The notes beneath the pieces were generated by a model that was not told where the DNA came from, ran no database searches, and saw only the letters and a list, made by a program, of their open reading frames with translations. The position numbers and the translations under genes are program-made. From Kappaphycus alvarezii (Eukaryota; Rhodophyta; Florideophyceae; Gigartinales; Solieriaceae), in NCBI GenBank assembly GCA_002205965.3, contig NADL03000673.1, positions 806,001 to 870,000 on the forward strand: a stretch of DNA of 64,000 nt. The letters run 5' to 3'. Below are positions 34,651-45,300 of the stretch, piece by piece. How positions within the stretch are numbered: position 1 is the stretch's first letter; each line of letters begins with the position of its first letter.

Positions 34651-34860
34651 ATATCAATGGTACGGTGCCACGGCTCACTGGTGTCCACGCATGGAAGTCT
34701 CAAGCTGTCACACCAACAGCAAGTATCGCCGCAGCGTTGCATGGAACGAAAATTCGAAACCCCGCAACCCGTATGAGTGCTGTGCTGGAAGTCATCTGCT
34801 GTTGAAATTACAGTAGCAACTGAGTTTCAGCTGAATTGAAGCTTGAAGGAGGAAAATTGT

Positions 34861-34925
34861 GGGTAATTTGTTATCTGGAAAGAAATGTTATTTCTTGAAG
34901 TGAGGCCATATGTTCCATCGGGATT
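34861..34925. repeat. Dispersed repeat family C, copy 1
   Basis: Related to 62,289-62,350 in the same orientation. Shared landmarks are GTAATTT, GGAAAG, AATGT, ATTTC, TGAAGTGAGGC and TTCCAT. Length is about 65 bases. Confidence 0.6.
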
Positions 34926-36660
34926 GAGGGGAGGGAAGCTTGAAGTGAACGTCACTTGAGCGAGGTTACTGAGCAACTCACGTGCGGCGCACCAAATGCG
35001 AGTCAAAAATTGCTTTTCCTTCGAATTCTTGATAGTGTGATGGCTAAAAAGCTGGACACTTTTCCGCAACATGGACCGTTAAATAGGAGAATCTAAGAGT
35101 CCAATCATATCATCCCACGCATGAATGGTCACGCTGTGTCACGCTGGGCTTACGAATCCTCGCTTCTGTATTCACCTTTAGTGGTAACCCTAGTCAAACT
35201 GTCATCGATTACAAGGTGGAACTTGTTTGAGATTTTCTTCATGCAATGTTCACTATATATTTGTACAGTACAGTATTTGATTAAACTCTGACATTTGAAC
35301 TAGTTTACCAACAGTTGGACAATTATAATCTTTTCCTGTGAACCCCCAAAACAGACAAAATAAAGGTTTTTGATTTCCTGAAAAACACCTTAAGCGAGTG
35401 TATTCTTGTGCATGTCCAATGGATGTGCAGCACTAACTAATCAACAAGCGTACTTTCACACCTTTTATTTGCAGTTAAAATTTCACGCCTTTATGCTGTG
35501 AATTGATCGAGAACAAACGGATAGGGACTTTTACTGACTTGATATTACTGTACAAAGTTGGTACAGCAAGTACGTCAATAATCTGCTAGATTCTGAGGCA
35601 TTCTAATTGCCCCAATCACCTGTCTCAGAGCATTATGATCATATTGTTTGGCAACGCTTCCACCTGTAATTTTCGGACCATATGTGGAGTTTAGCGCGCG
35701 AAAAAGTTAGTTACACATTGCAGTGAACATACTGTACAGTACTGTACTAGTAGTACGTACTCGCCAGTACCAGCATGTCTCTCCTTACGGTATCCATGTT
35801 AACTCCGTAACAGCCTCACTTGAGCTCTTAGCCATTGGTCATTTAATGGAATTTTCAGCAAATCTACAAGCCAAGCACAAGTACTGTACCACAGTTGAGT
35901 TTTCGCACTGCACTGGTCCGTTTGAAGAACATCCCAACATACTGTTCAAGCACTGGCATGAGTGTACGCCAAAGTGCTTAGAATGCAATGTACAGTACAG
36001 TACTAGAGAATGTAGAATTCCGCTCTTTTTGTCTGAATGTTCTGCACTGTGATTCTAACCTGTGCTACTGTTCTCGTCTGTGCTATTACAGTATTACCAT
36101 ATTGGCTGTCATTTAAGGCACAAATATAATTTTTCGAAATTGTAGCACTGTTAATCAGCCCCAACTCGCTACTTTTAATCAACGGTTTACACCTAAAATA
36201 GGATCCAACTTCGGCCCAATCATTCTTAGAGCCAATTTGAGCATTTTCAAATCTTTGATGTTTGTTTAAAGTTTAATGTTGCGAGTAAAAGAGGTTCAAA
36301 TGGCATCTCACAAGATATTCTTACTCGTACGGTACTACACGATACTCAAGGAAGATTAATTTCTCACGTTTCGAATCCCACATGCAGAAACTTGCTCTAA
36401 TTCGCCAGTAGCTTCAAACTTTGAATATCGACCTGCTGTCTTCAACTGCTCTGTGCGTACAATCCAATTACAGTAGGGAACTGACCGTACTATACTGTAC
36501 GTTACTCTGTGGTACCGTACAGTACAGTACATGGCAGTGCAGTCACTGCACTGTGAATAGCCATCAACCATTAGAGCAGAACGTGCTTAACCATAAATCT
36601 TCCTACGTACCGCAGGTGCAGCGTGCAAGTCTGTGACCCTATTCAAGAAAAAGTTAACAA
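34926..36660. other. Non-coding stretch with GTAC-palindrome clusters
   Basis: No gene is recognised. Palindromic clusters sit at 35,263-35,277, 35,731-35,760 (TACTGTACAGTACTGTACTA), 35,989-36,004 and 36,486-36,532 (GGTACCGTACAGTACAGTAC). Spacing is irregular at about 250-500 bases. Confidence 0.5.
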
Positions 36661-38938
36661 ATCTCTAATAATAGGAAACCTCACCAGACAACAAATGTCC
36701 TGCGGACGCGATACCTTTCAGGTGCTGCGCATTTGGACCACATGGCGCTCGGATTAATCCGAGACGTCACTCCGTCCTTTGGGTATCCACTGCGAGTTGC
36801 GATAGCGGTCGCGTATGCGTCGAGTACCTTGGACGTCGCCGCGGATGATCAACCTACCATGTGAAAGCTACAGTAATGACAAAAACTTGCATCCCATTTT
36901 CGACCATCCTGGCAGAGCTTCGCCAGGAATTCCTCCCACTTATTGGCAAGCTCTCTGCTCCTCCGCCGTTCCAGTGCATTGCCAACAGCATGCGCCTCCC
37001 GTGCACATAGAGCTCTCTTGCAATGGCGATGTTTTTGTGATGTCGCATGCCTCCGGAATAGGCGGCGAGTTATTGATGGCGTCAGACCTCGGGTGCAGTA
37101 GGATTTCAGCAGGCCTCGCGTTCAGTTTGGGAGTATGTTTCCATGTTGAATGCAGACTTCAGCTGCCTTGAACAGTTGTCGGCCAAATATCCACTGTTGT
37201 GCAGCACTGTGCTGGTTGGTCCATCCTAGACTTTCTTTGCATACATCCGCTGCATAGTCCCCTAAGTGGTCCATGGCCCTGTTTAATTTTGCGCTATGCA
37301 CCGGCGCATTTGGAGCATCTCCACCCTTGAGGCCGACACAACTTTGCACCAGCTGGCCCGTCGTAGATGACCCGCCCGAACACACTGGACAACGGAATCG
37401 CCTTAAAATTTTGAACGCGATTGAAATCGGTGAAACCCTTGGAACACATTTCAACATTCCCACCGCCGTTGAAACGCTTGGTAGAGGACTACTGTGAGTG
37501 GTGCGATGGTTGCGAATCATATGAACTTCCGTTCACACTCCATCCAGGATTTATAGTACGGACTGCGGAGCATTACCATACTTGGTCCCGGTCAACTAAT
37601 ATGCTGCATTGGAGGTTACCATCAGAGTGGCGTGTCGTTGAAGGAGAATGGCCCTCAACTTGGAGCTGATGTAGGGATCGGCTGAGGATGATCGTGCCAC
37701 CTCATTGATCGTGGAAAACATATCGGGGTGCCACCCTCCTTGTGCTGATATAGGACCCGGGACCACCTGTTCCTACCAATTAACCCGGCTTTGCGCCCCT
37801 GGTATTTTTGTAGCCTGTCAGCGTGGGCTGCGTTCAAGCTCTTGAGGGGGTTAGAAAGTTCTCATCCTGAGGTGAGAAGGGCCAGTGGGTTTACGAGACT
37901 GACATCAGAGGAATCGATGCCACCAGCTGCGCCCGCTGCGCTGATGTCCGGCCTTTTCTTGTATTCCCCGTGTGGCCGGGGCTCGATGGCGGGATACCCT
38001 GCTACGAGGCTGAGACCGTTACCAAGCAAAATAACCTGTTCATCGTGGCGGTCGATCCGCTGAGGGCCATATCTGCGTTGGATGAGGTGGTCGCCGTGGA
38101 CGTCCAGGAGTTCCGGGCACCGGACCCTTGGGCATGGGTTTCCAGTTCAAACAATGGCGCCTGACGAGATTGTTTGAACCATACCGAGAAAAGTGGGGTG
38201 CTAATGGGAGTCCTTGAAACTGCTGTCAGGGGACAGTGGACCCATTCCTTGGTTCCCGGAAGATTCACTGAGGCCCAGAAGGCTTGTGTGCTACAATCGC
38301 TCAAGGGAAGCTCTTCATACACTGCGATGTAGACCGCGTCAGTCAGTTTGTCCTGCGAGGAGGACTAGAGCAAAAAATACTGCAGGGATGCCTCTTGAAA
38401 GGGCGGCAAGATGAGTTCTGACCGGTGAATGCCACATTGGCCTGCTGGTAAGTTGCGAAGTCTGTCACTGCAGACGGCAAGCATCGCCCACATCGCTTGT
38501 TTATTTCAAAGCTAGAAGCGAGGGAGGCGGCTTCGGCGTTGTGTTTGGCTGAGGTGAGGCCGATCCCGAGTGTTGGCTTCTTGTTCTCAATCGGTTGAAG
38601 CTGGACTTGTAACTCCCTAAAGACTTCAGTGTCAAGGTCTCCTGCCATCGTTCCATTGCTTGTTCCGTCATTCGACCGAAGTACTCTGCTACTTACTTGA
38701 TGCAGCATGGCGGCACGACCCGTAACACGTAACCCAGCCTGCATACCCCGCAGCAACTGCGCCGAATCTGGAAGGAAGTCTGTGCATCTTGTAGCTCTGC
38801 GAAGCCTGCAGGAATGGTTCTGTAGAGCGCAGCTGTTTGGTAAAATATTGCTCAATTTACAAGACTATGGGCGCATTGAGTACTGCAGTTCCCTCGCTGA
38901 AAACGTATAGAGAAACTTTACTTCAATGAGTGTCTAAA
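36661..38938. other. GC-richer stretch with unidentified frames
   Basis: Frames of 60-170 codons occur on both strands; the longest is minus 38,343-38,855 (170 codons, MSNILPNSCALQNHSCRLRR). A plus frame at 37,970-38,164 (LFIVAVDPLRAISALDEVVA) has protein-like composition. None was recognised. A copy of dispersed repeat B lies within. The stretch may be host-gene debris or an unidentified element. Confidence 0.35.
37620..37910. repeat. Dispersed repeat family B, copy 1
   Basis: Related to 55,725-56,000 in the same orientation. Shared landmarks in order are GCGTGTC, GGAGAATGGCCCT/GGAGGATAGCCCT, CTTGGAG, GATCGTGCCACCTC, GAAAACA/GAACACATCGG, CCTACC...TTAA, GGCTTT, CGTTCAAG/CGTTTAAC and AGGGGGTT/AGGGGTTG. 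Substitutions and small gaps are spread throughout. Confidence 0.68.
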
Positions 38939-39407
38939 CCAGTCGGATTTCCAGTCGGATTTCCAATCCGATTGGTAACGAAAGGAACGGCCATGGTTTG
39001 AAGTCAGACAGCTGTAACGCCCTGGTCGTTAGGAGTGAGGGCCAGCTCCAATGTACATACTGCAAGAGGAAGGGACACATTGAGCAGTTCTGTGGGAAGA
39101 AACAGCGAGACGAACGAAATGCAGCATCTACATCGGGTCACGAAAATCAGCTGGGAACCACGACGGGAAGCAGCGAAGGAAGAAAGGCTTCGGAAGAAAC
39201 TCTGACCCTCATCGCCTATGGCGCCATAGATATCAGTCCAGACGGGGGAGAAGAGCATATCGTTTTGGTCGCATTAATCGCCTTAATGACATTGCTTCTC
39301 GCGCTCTGCGAGTGTCGCGGCAGCGCTTGCGGTAACTGCCCTCGGCGAGATGGGGCGGTCAGTCGGATTGGAAATCGGATTGGAAATCGGATTGGAAATC
39401 CGACTGG
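38939..39407. mobile_element. Short unit bounded by CCAGTCGGATTTCC inverted repeats
   Basis: The left end (38,939-38,974) reads CCAGTCGGATTTCC twice and then AATCCGATTGG. The right end (39,360-39,407) is its reverse complement, built from three to four GGATTGGAAATC units and ending GGAAATCCGACTGGG. The about 385 bases between them contain an open frame with a CCHC zinc knuckle. Inverted repeats with internal tandem units are a feature of some DNA transposons, but no transposase is present. Alternatively it is a retroelement gag fragment that happens to lie between repeats. Confidence 0.55.
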
Positions 39408-39420
39408 GAAGCTGGTTTGA
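38998..39420 (+). CDS. CCHC zinc-knuckle open frame (gag-like fossil fragment)
   Basis: The frame of 140 codons contains CTYCKRKGHIEQFC, a CX2CX4HX4C zinc knuckle of the kind found in nucleocapsid domains of LTR-retroelement Gag proteins and in some cellular RNA-binding proteins. A hydrophobic stretch (VLVALIALMTLLLAL) follows near residues 85-100. The last 15 residues are encoded by the right inverted repeat. It is best regarded as a fragment of an old LTR element. It lies immediately left of the Copia fossil, in the opposite orientation. Confidence 0.5.
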   Translation: MKSDSCNALVVRSEGQLQCTYCKRKGHIEQFCGKKQRDERNAASTSGHENQLGTTTGSSEGRKASEETLTLIAYGAIDISPDGGEEHIVLVALIALMTLLLALCECRGSACGNCPRRDGAVSRIGNRIGNRIGNPTGKLV

Positions 39421-39467
39421 ATGCCTCGCATGGAGCTGTGGGCCACCATTTCATACACTTTGGAAAT

Positions 39468-39729
39468 TGTTAAAATGGACAGTTTTCATTGCTTTTCCTG
39501 CCTGTTCTTTATTGTGAGTGTTGCTAGTCACCTCATGTATATACTACTACACGATCACCGAAGCGTTGCGGACTGACTTCTGCCAAGGTTGCGCGTCAAC
39601 TCAGTGAGCGAGAGCGAAGTGAGTTGAAATCGCATGGCACATGATTGCGTGGCGGCGAAATTAACTCCTGACTCGAGAGTTTCAAATGCATCAGCAAAGT
39701 TACAAACCGTTGTAGACGGATACACGACA
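39468..39729 (-). repeat. Left (3') LTR of the Copia fossil
   Basis: Direct repeat of 44,158-44,415. The most conserved stretch is GCGCGTCAACTCAGTGAGCG with the following bases up to ATGATTGCGTGGCG. On the element strand it starts TGTCGTGTAT and ends CA. Confidence 0.9.
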
Positions 39730-42700
39730 CGCCCCTCGAGAATCAGCTGGCATCACAAACTCCCAACCAAGACCGATGGTTCTCGAACTGCTCCCGATTA
39801 GTGCTTTGGTAAACGACTCCCCGCGATTATCAGCTGAAGTAGTATATAGTATCTTGACGAAGTCTTCATCAACCGATTCACGCACATAGTGATACTTAAT
39901 GCCCACATGTTTAATTTGTGCAGGCCTTGGACGTCCTCGGTCCACGAAATGGTTCCTAAATTGTCCTGACAGATTGCGCTAGGTCTCTCCTGAGAACTTC
40001 CTATCTCCTGTAGAACTGCACGGATCCACCGAACGTCCTATACGCTTGATGAAAACGCTGTGAATTCGGGTTCCGATGTAGACAGCGCAACCGATGACTG
40101 CAGTTCCGAAGACCATAGTATAGGATCAGAGATTCAAACAGCACACAACCGGAACGTGGACGTCTGTTCCCATGATTATGAGCCCACTCAGCATCACACC
40201 ACGCTTGGAGGTCAATAATTCTGAAGGCGTTAGGTAGATGTAACGAGTAGTTCGTAATTACCAGAACATAGCGGATGACGTGCTGTAGTGCGCCTCAGTG
40301 CTCTGGACGGGGTTCGCTTGGTACTACCCGAGAGTAGAAACGGCAGTGGAAAGATCAGGACGGGTCCTAGTGTACAGATAGAGCAACGCCCCTAGGAGTT
40401 GGCGGTACGGCTTATCTCCCATAAAGCAGTTTTCTTTTCCGAGAGCGTTCGCTTGTCATCGTACAAGGAATATGATAAAGGTGGCAGCGAATGAGTGGGC
40501 TTACAAGAGCCAGCGGATGCAATGACCTGCTGAGCATATGCACATTGGTAAAGATAAAGTCCGTTCGTTTAGCGAACGAAATCGATGCCGAAGAAATGCG
40601 AGCACGGTCCAAGGTTTGTAACAATAAATAAGTTTCAAAGTTATTCCTTGCAACTTCTCAGAGCATTTTTCAGTCCTAACTTCGAAGATCGTCCTCATAA
40701 ATAATGGTGTAGACGGTGAAAGTTCCTCGAAGAACAAAGAGACAGTCCTATACTCTCGAAAGACAACAACTGATACGTTCTATAGACTGAGAGAAGTACT
40801 AGTACCACAGTTATGGAGCTTGCCGAATCTCTAAGAGTGATTTAACCAAGCGTAAGACTTGTTCATCACCTTCATCAATACCTGGAATATTCTGAGTCCG
40901 TGTCCAGATCGGGTTCGACTTAGGTATTGTTTAATGCAAAAATGAACTTACCACGTCAACTTTCTCGATATCCCAGTTCTTAGCAACCGTAACGGAGAGT
41001 AAAATTGTAACGAGCTAAATGTATGCTACCGGAGCATACAATTCATTATGATCGGTAGACTGGTCTTGTAGATTACCGCGCCCAACCAAACGAGCCTTAA
41101 AGCTAGCAGGTCGGCCAGACGTGTCTCGCTTAACTCGAAGAATAACTCCGGACGGTAACTGATGGGTACCTGTCGGCGGCGATCCAGGCTCCTAAGTACG
41201 GTTCTTAGTCAACGTATTAAATTCATCTTTATTTGCACCTTGTCATTTCACTCGTTACGATGAATCAAAGGCCTCACGAATGGATGGCTCATCGCAAGTT
41301 GTAATAAAATGCGGTAGAGCGGCGCGAGAACACTGTACGGCTCGGTTAGGGCGGAGGTCGTAGCGTGGCGTGTCCAACTGCGTTCTGTTGTCGTCCGTAC
41401 CATCTTGCGCATCTTCGAAGTCGTCCATATTCGAGTTTTCTTCTTTCGCTCCGTACGTCCTTGGAACGGCAGGGATGTGTGTAAGTGGATCGGTACTCTC
41501 ACGCGTCCTGCTGTTCTCCAATGCACATTTGGCTATGCCATGGTCGTTCCCAGCATCAGCAGGCTTGTCCGAAGTAGAGATATCAATTTCGATCTTGTTC
41601 TTATTGTATTTTTCTGGACGCTCCTGTGCGCGAATGCTTGGTAAGCCCGGAAATTGTCGCTCCACAAACCGTACTTGTTTGGTGCGATAAGTGGCTGCAC
41701 ACGTGTGTACCTGTTACACCCTCCCCGTTCGAGTCGTAGTAGTATGCCTTCACGTGCTTTAGGACCGAACACAGGTACTTTTTTCACACTAGGACGAAAA
41801 GTACGCGACATCCAGATGGGCGGAGATGGGGAAAGTACGGAGGTGAATAACCAAATACCGCTTCGCACGGGACCATCTTCGTCCACAAATGTCGCACCAC
41901 ATTTTGAGCGTCTGTAACGTGCTGGATGGCGTAGTGACAAAAACGTAGGGGATGATTTGCCTCAACAACACAAGTGCGCGCTAGGCTTGTTATAACCGAG
42001 TGCGTGAGTCTGCTAGTCCGTTTTATTACGGTGTGTACGGTACGGTAACCGAAACTTCCACTCCTTGGCCTTCAAAATAGAAACAGCAGGCTTAAATTCC
42101 GATCTGCCGTATATGTGCAGACCGGTGATTGAGTGCCTAGACTGTTTTTTCAAACGTGTGATAAACCGCAACAGTAGTTCGGACGCATCGGACTTCGAGT
42201 GCATGCGACAAACATAAATAAACCTACTGTACCCTCGACTAAATTTAGAAAGTAGCGATGACCTGCAATCGACTGTACATCTACTTGAACCTTTGAATTG
42301 CAGTGCAAATGACCAAATTGTCGAGCGGACGTAACAGTACCCGTGAAACGACGACGGTGTTTCCCCTTGACGCAGTTCACGCAGTCCTCATGGCTTTCTA
42401 CCGACCGCGGAAGCAATCCATAATAAACCTCCGACTTCAATTCTCGTTATGGCAGCGCGTGACCGAATAGTTTGTGCCAAAGATTTTCTTCATCCGAGAA
42501 ACGTTCCGTCTTTCCGTCACACACGTGATCATTGGTTTCATGTAGTTTCCCCTTGGACATGTCCTTTTCCTTCAAAGGCATTTCCTCGGGACTCAAATCG
42601 TTGTCTAGTGCGGTGCTAACGAGATGTGACTTGGCGACGGCCATCATGCTAGAGATTTTGGACTCTCTCAGAACTGGACGGTCCCGATGGTATACGCTTT

Positions 42701-44157
42701 TGGTAATCCAAGATGTAATACAGTCCGACTTAGTTCTGTGTTGCGTGTCCTAGGATGCAGCAGCTTTCATCTAGGTCGAAAAGCAGAGCCTTGCCGGATA
42801 GAGACATAGTTGCGATATTCTTGCGCGCAAGCGCTGGAATCGAAAGTAGACTCTTCGAAACGTCAGGAACAACTAGTGTCTCAGACAGACTAACCATTTG
42901 TGCGCCTTCATTGGTCATCTACCGAACGTTTCGGTTACCGATTGACGAAGCCACTTCTGTTGAGTCGTCTGCGAGGTTAATATTGACATCGCAGTAAGTT
43001 GTACACTGCACGAGATAGGTCCTCGGGGTCATTTGCGTGGTTGCTTCCGCTGTCTGTCGAGCCTGATGAGATCCGTATCAAGTGCACGACTATGCTCTCA
43101 ATTTGGACGCGCGCATGGCAGCACGGAAAATTTTCTTATCATTGACGTGGTCCTTTCTGTTTCCGCAATTCATGCCATTTCTCGTGACCTTACCTTTCGG
43201 CGTTGAGGGTCCAGTCAACGCATTCGAAATAGCGTCGGCCGAGATCTCAAGCTTGTTGTTTCGGAATTAGAGGGTTAGGGATACACCTGTCGATAGTGTG
43301 GTCCCTCTTAGCGAACAGCGAGCAGCTGTATGTCTCAAGTGACGCGCGATCCGACCGAACGTCGTTTGCTTAGTAAATGCACTCTTCGATGAGCCGACCT
43401 CTTTTGTCCTCCCAGTTGATTTCTTACTCCGATAACTTCTTAATAGTGGAAGTAACGGGTAAGAGCTCGATAACCTCGATAGATGCCACCAATATCACAA
43501 TCATGAGTGAGTCATCGAACGTAGTGTTCACGGAACGCAATTTGTCCACCAACTCGACATCCGATCAACATGCTTAGATATATTGTCGCGCAACAGCCTT
43601 CATTTCAGAGAAACAAGTTTTGCCATTATTGATATGCACCTAGAGGTGGAGCGCGAGTTTTACCGTCCGTCCAGCTTCTTTAACATTTTCGTCCGGCTCA
43701 CCGACGACTTGAAAAATGACTCGGAGCGCATGATCTCCAGGCGACAAAACAATTACATTGATCGCCTTCTACCTCTCTTCTTGCGAACCGGTAAAACCAG
43801 CAAGCCTGCCGTACTGGCAGCAGTTCCTTCTTTATCCGTACGTGCGGTAATAGTCCAATGTAGACCCTTCGCGCTAATTTCAGCAAGGACACGGAGCTGC
43901 CACAGCGAATAATCACACTTTTCGTATAGCGTACGAGTCCGCATCCTGTGAGTGTTGGCCATTGCTGCAATAAACACCCTTGATGCAGAAGCGTATAGAT
44001 TGATGCAGTAGGAGCGAACGTGAACGTGAGCGGAGCGGGAGCGGAGAAAGCGAAAGGAGAGAAATAAAAAGAAAGACTTTTGCGAGGGAAGAGGTCAAAA
44101 AAGAATAGAATTTAGCGCAACAGCGCGTGAGCGATGGGGTCTGGGCCCTGAACCTTT

Positions 44158-44415
44158 TGAAATGGATAGTTTTTGTTGTTTTTCATGCCTGTTTCATTGT
44201 GAGTGTTATGAGTCCACCCAATTTATAAAATACTACGCAAGCAATGAAGAGTTGCGGATTGACGCCTGCCAAGCTTGCGCGTCAACTCAGTGAGCGAGAG
44301 CGAAGTGAGTTGAAATCGCATGGCACATGATTGCGTGGCGACGAAATTAACTTCTGACTCGAGACTTTCAAATGCATCAGCACAGTTAAAAACCGTTAAA
44401 AACGAATACACGACA
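44158..44415 (-). repeat. Right (5') LTR of the Copia fossil
   Basis: Direct repeat of the left LTR, with scattered differences. It is followed directly by the second copy of the GAAAT target duplication. Confidence 0.9.
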
Positions 44416-45300
44416 GAAATGCCAGGTATAGACCCGGTCGCGTTGCCTGCCTCAGGAGAGGACATAATTGCAATAGATTTCAAGAGAGCATTGTGCTTGA
44501 CCACTATGTAACCATTACAGAGATATTACTGCTGCAGAAACAGTTCCTAGAGCTCCTTGCTGCCCATGGAAAGCAGGAAAATGTCCTTAAACCCTGGATT
44601 GTTAGCGAGATGGTGGACAAGGAATAGACTGCCGACCCGATCCACTTTCTACACACCAATCAACTCACCGTTGCCACCATGGAATCTGGAGTATACATCT
44701 AAGTAGGAACTTCAAGTTTGTCTTCGCTGGCAACACAAAAATCTCCAAAAGAACTAATCAGCGCTGCTGACTCATCTCTACATCGATTCTTTGCAAGATT
44801 CTAGAATTCAGTGGATCGCGACCCGGTCTTACAACCCGGAGCAAAGTTATACCGTTCATACGTTCAACACTTAAATCTCCAATGGGGCTGCTAATAAGAT
44901 ACAAAGCGCTGCTGGTCCAACTTTACATCTGTTGCTCCCATATTTTGTACCCTTCGTGTCCTTGATTCTTTTGATCCGATTCTTCGCAACGTTGTGGAAT
45001 TCCGCGGATCACGCTCCGGCCTTACAACTTGGGATAAATTCGTACCGTCCATCTGTCCGAGTAATCACCAAAGCTCTACCAATCCAGCTTCTCTCCGCCA
45101 TCGGCGAGCTGTGGTACTGTATAGCATGGTTCTGAAAGAGAAACAGGACAGCGAATACCCTGGGAGTCTTTGTTTGAGTGTGTTTTTTCTCATTGTCTGA
45201 AAGGATCCCGTAACTGGGAGGGAACAACTGCTTACTGCCCATTGCACTAAAGGAAGTTGATGACTCATTTCTCATTGACCTGGATTTACCCTATCAAAGA
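44416..45300. repeat. Repeat debris with an internal imperfect duplication
   Basis: Two related stretches of about 90-100 bases lie about 185 bases apart, at 44,775-44,865 and 44,963-45,062. Both contain a TTGATTCT/TCGATTCT, GATTCTTTGCAA/GATTCTTCGCAA, GTGGATCGCGACC/GCGGATCACGCTC, CTTACAAC and TACCGT order. The similarity to the Gypsy 3' LTR region (CTTACAACTCGGGC near 54,893) hints that this is old LTR material. No gene is recognised. Confidence 0.45.

Larger units (their letters stand above)
39468..44415 (-). mobile_element. Ty1/Copia LTR retrotransposon fossil, both LTRs present
   Basis: The element reads on the minus strand and keeps both ends. LTRs are 39,468-39,729 and 44,158-44,415 (about 260 bases each), starting TG and ending CA, and it is flanked by the 5-base target duplication GAAAT (39,463-39,467 and 44,416-44,420). 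Recognisable parts in Copia order are Gag with a zinc-knuckle-like region (about 43.1-44.1 kb), a protease region (about 42.7-43.0 kb), integrase (about 41.6-42.65 kb), reverse transcriptase (about 40.2-41.3 kb) and RNase H (about 39.8-40.0 kb, KHVGIKYHYVRESV). It is clearly broken, with many interruptions (at least ten). The LTRs differ at many positions, so the insertion is old. Confidence 0.9.

Noticed and set aside
36815-38855. Overlapping frames of 64-170 codons as a host gene
   Set aside because: Frames on both strands compete, none matches a family, and a dispersed repeat runs through the middle, so no gene is called.
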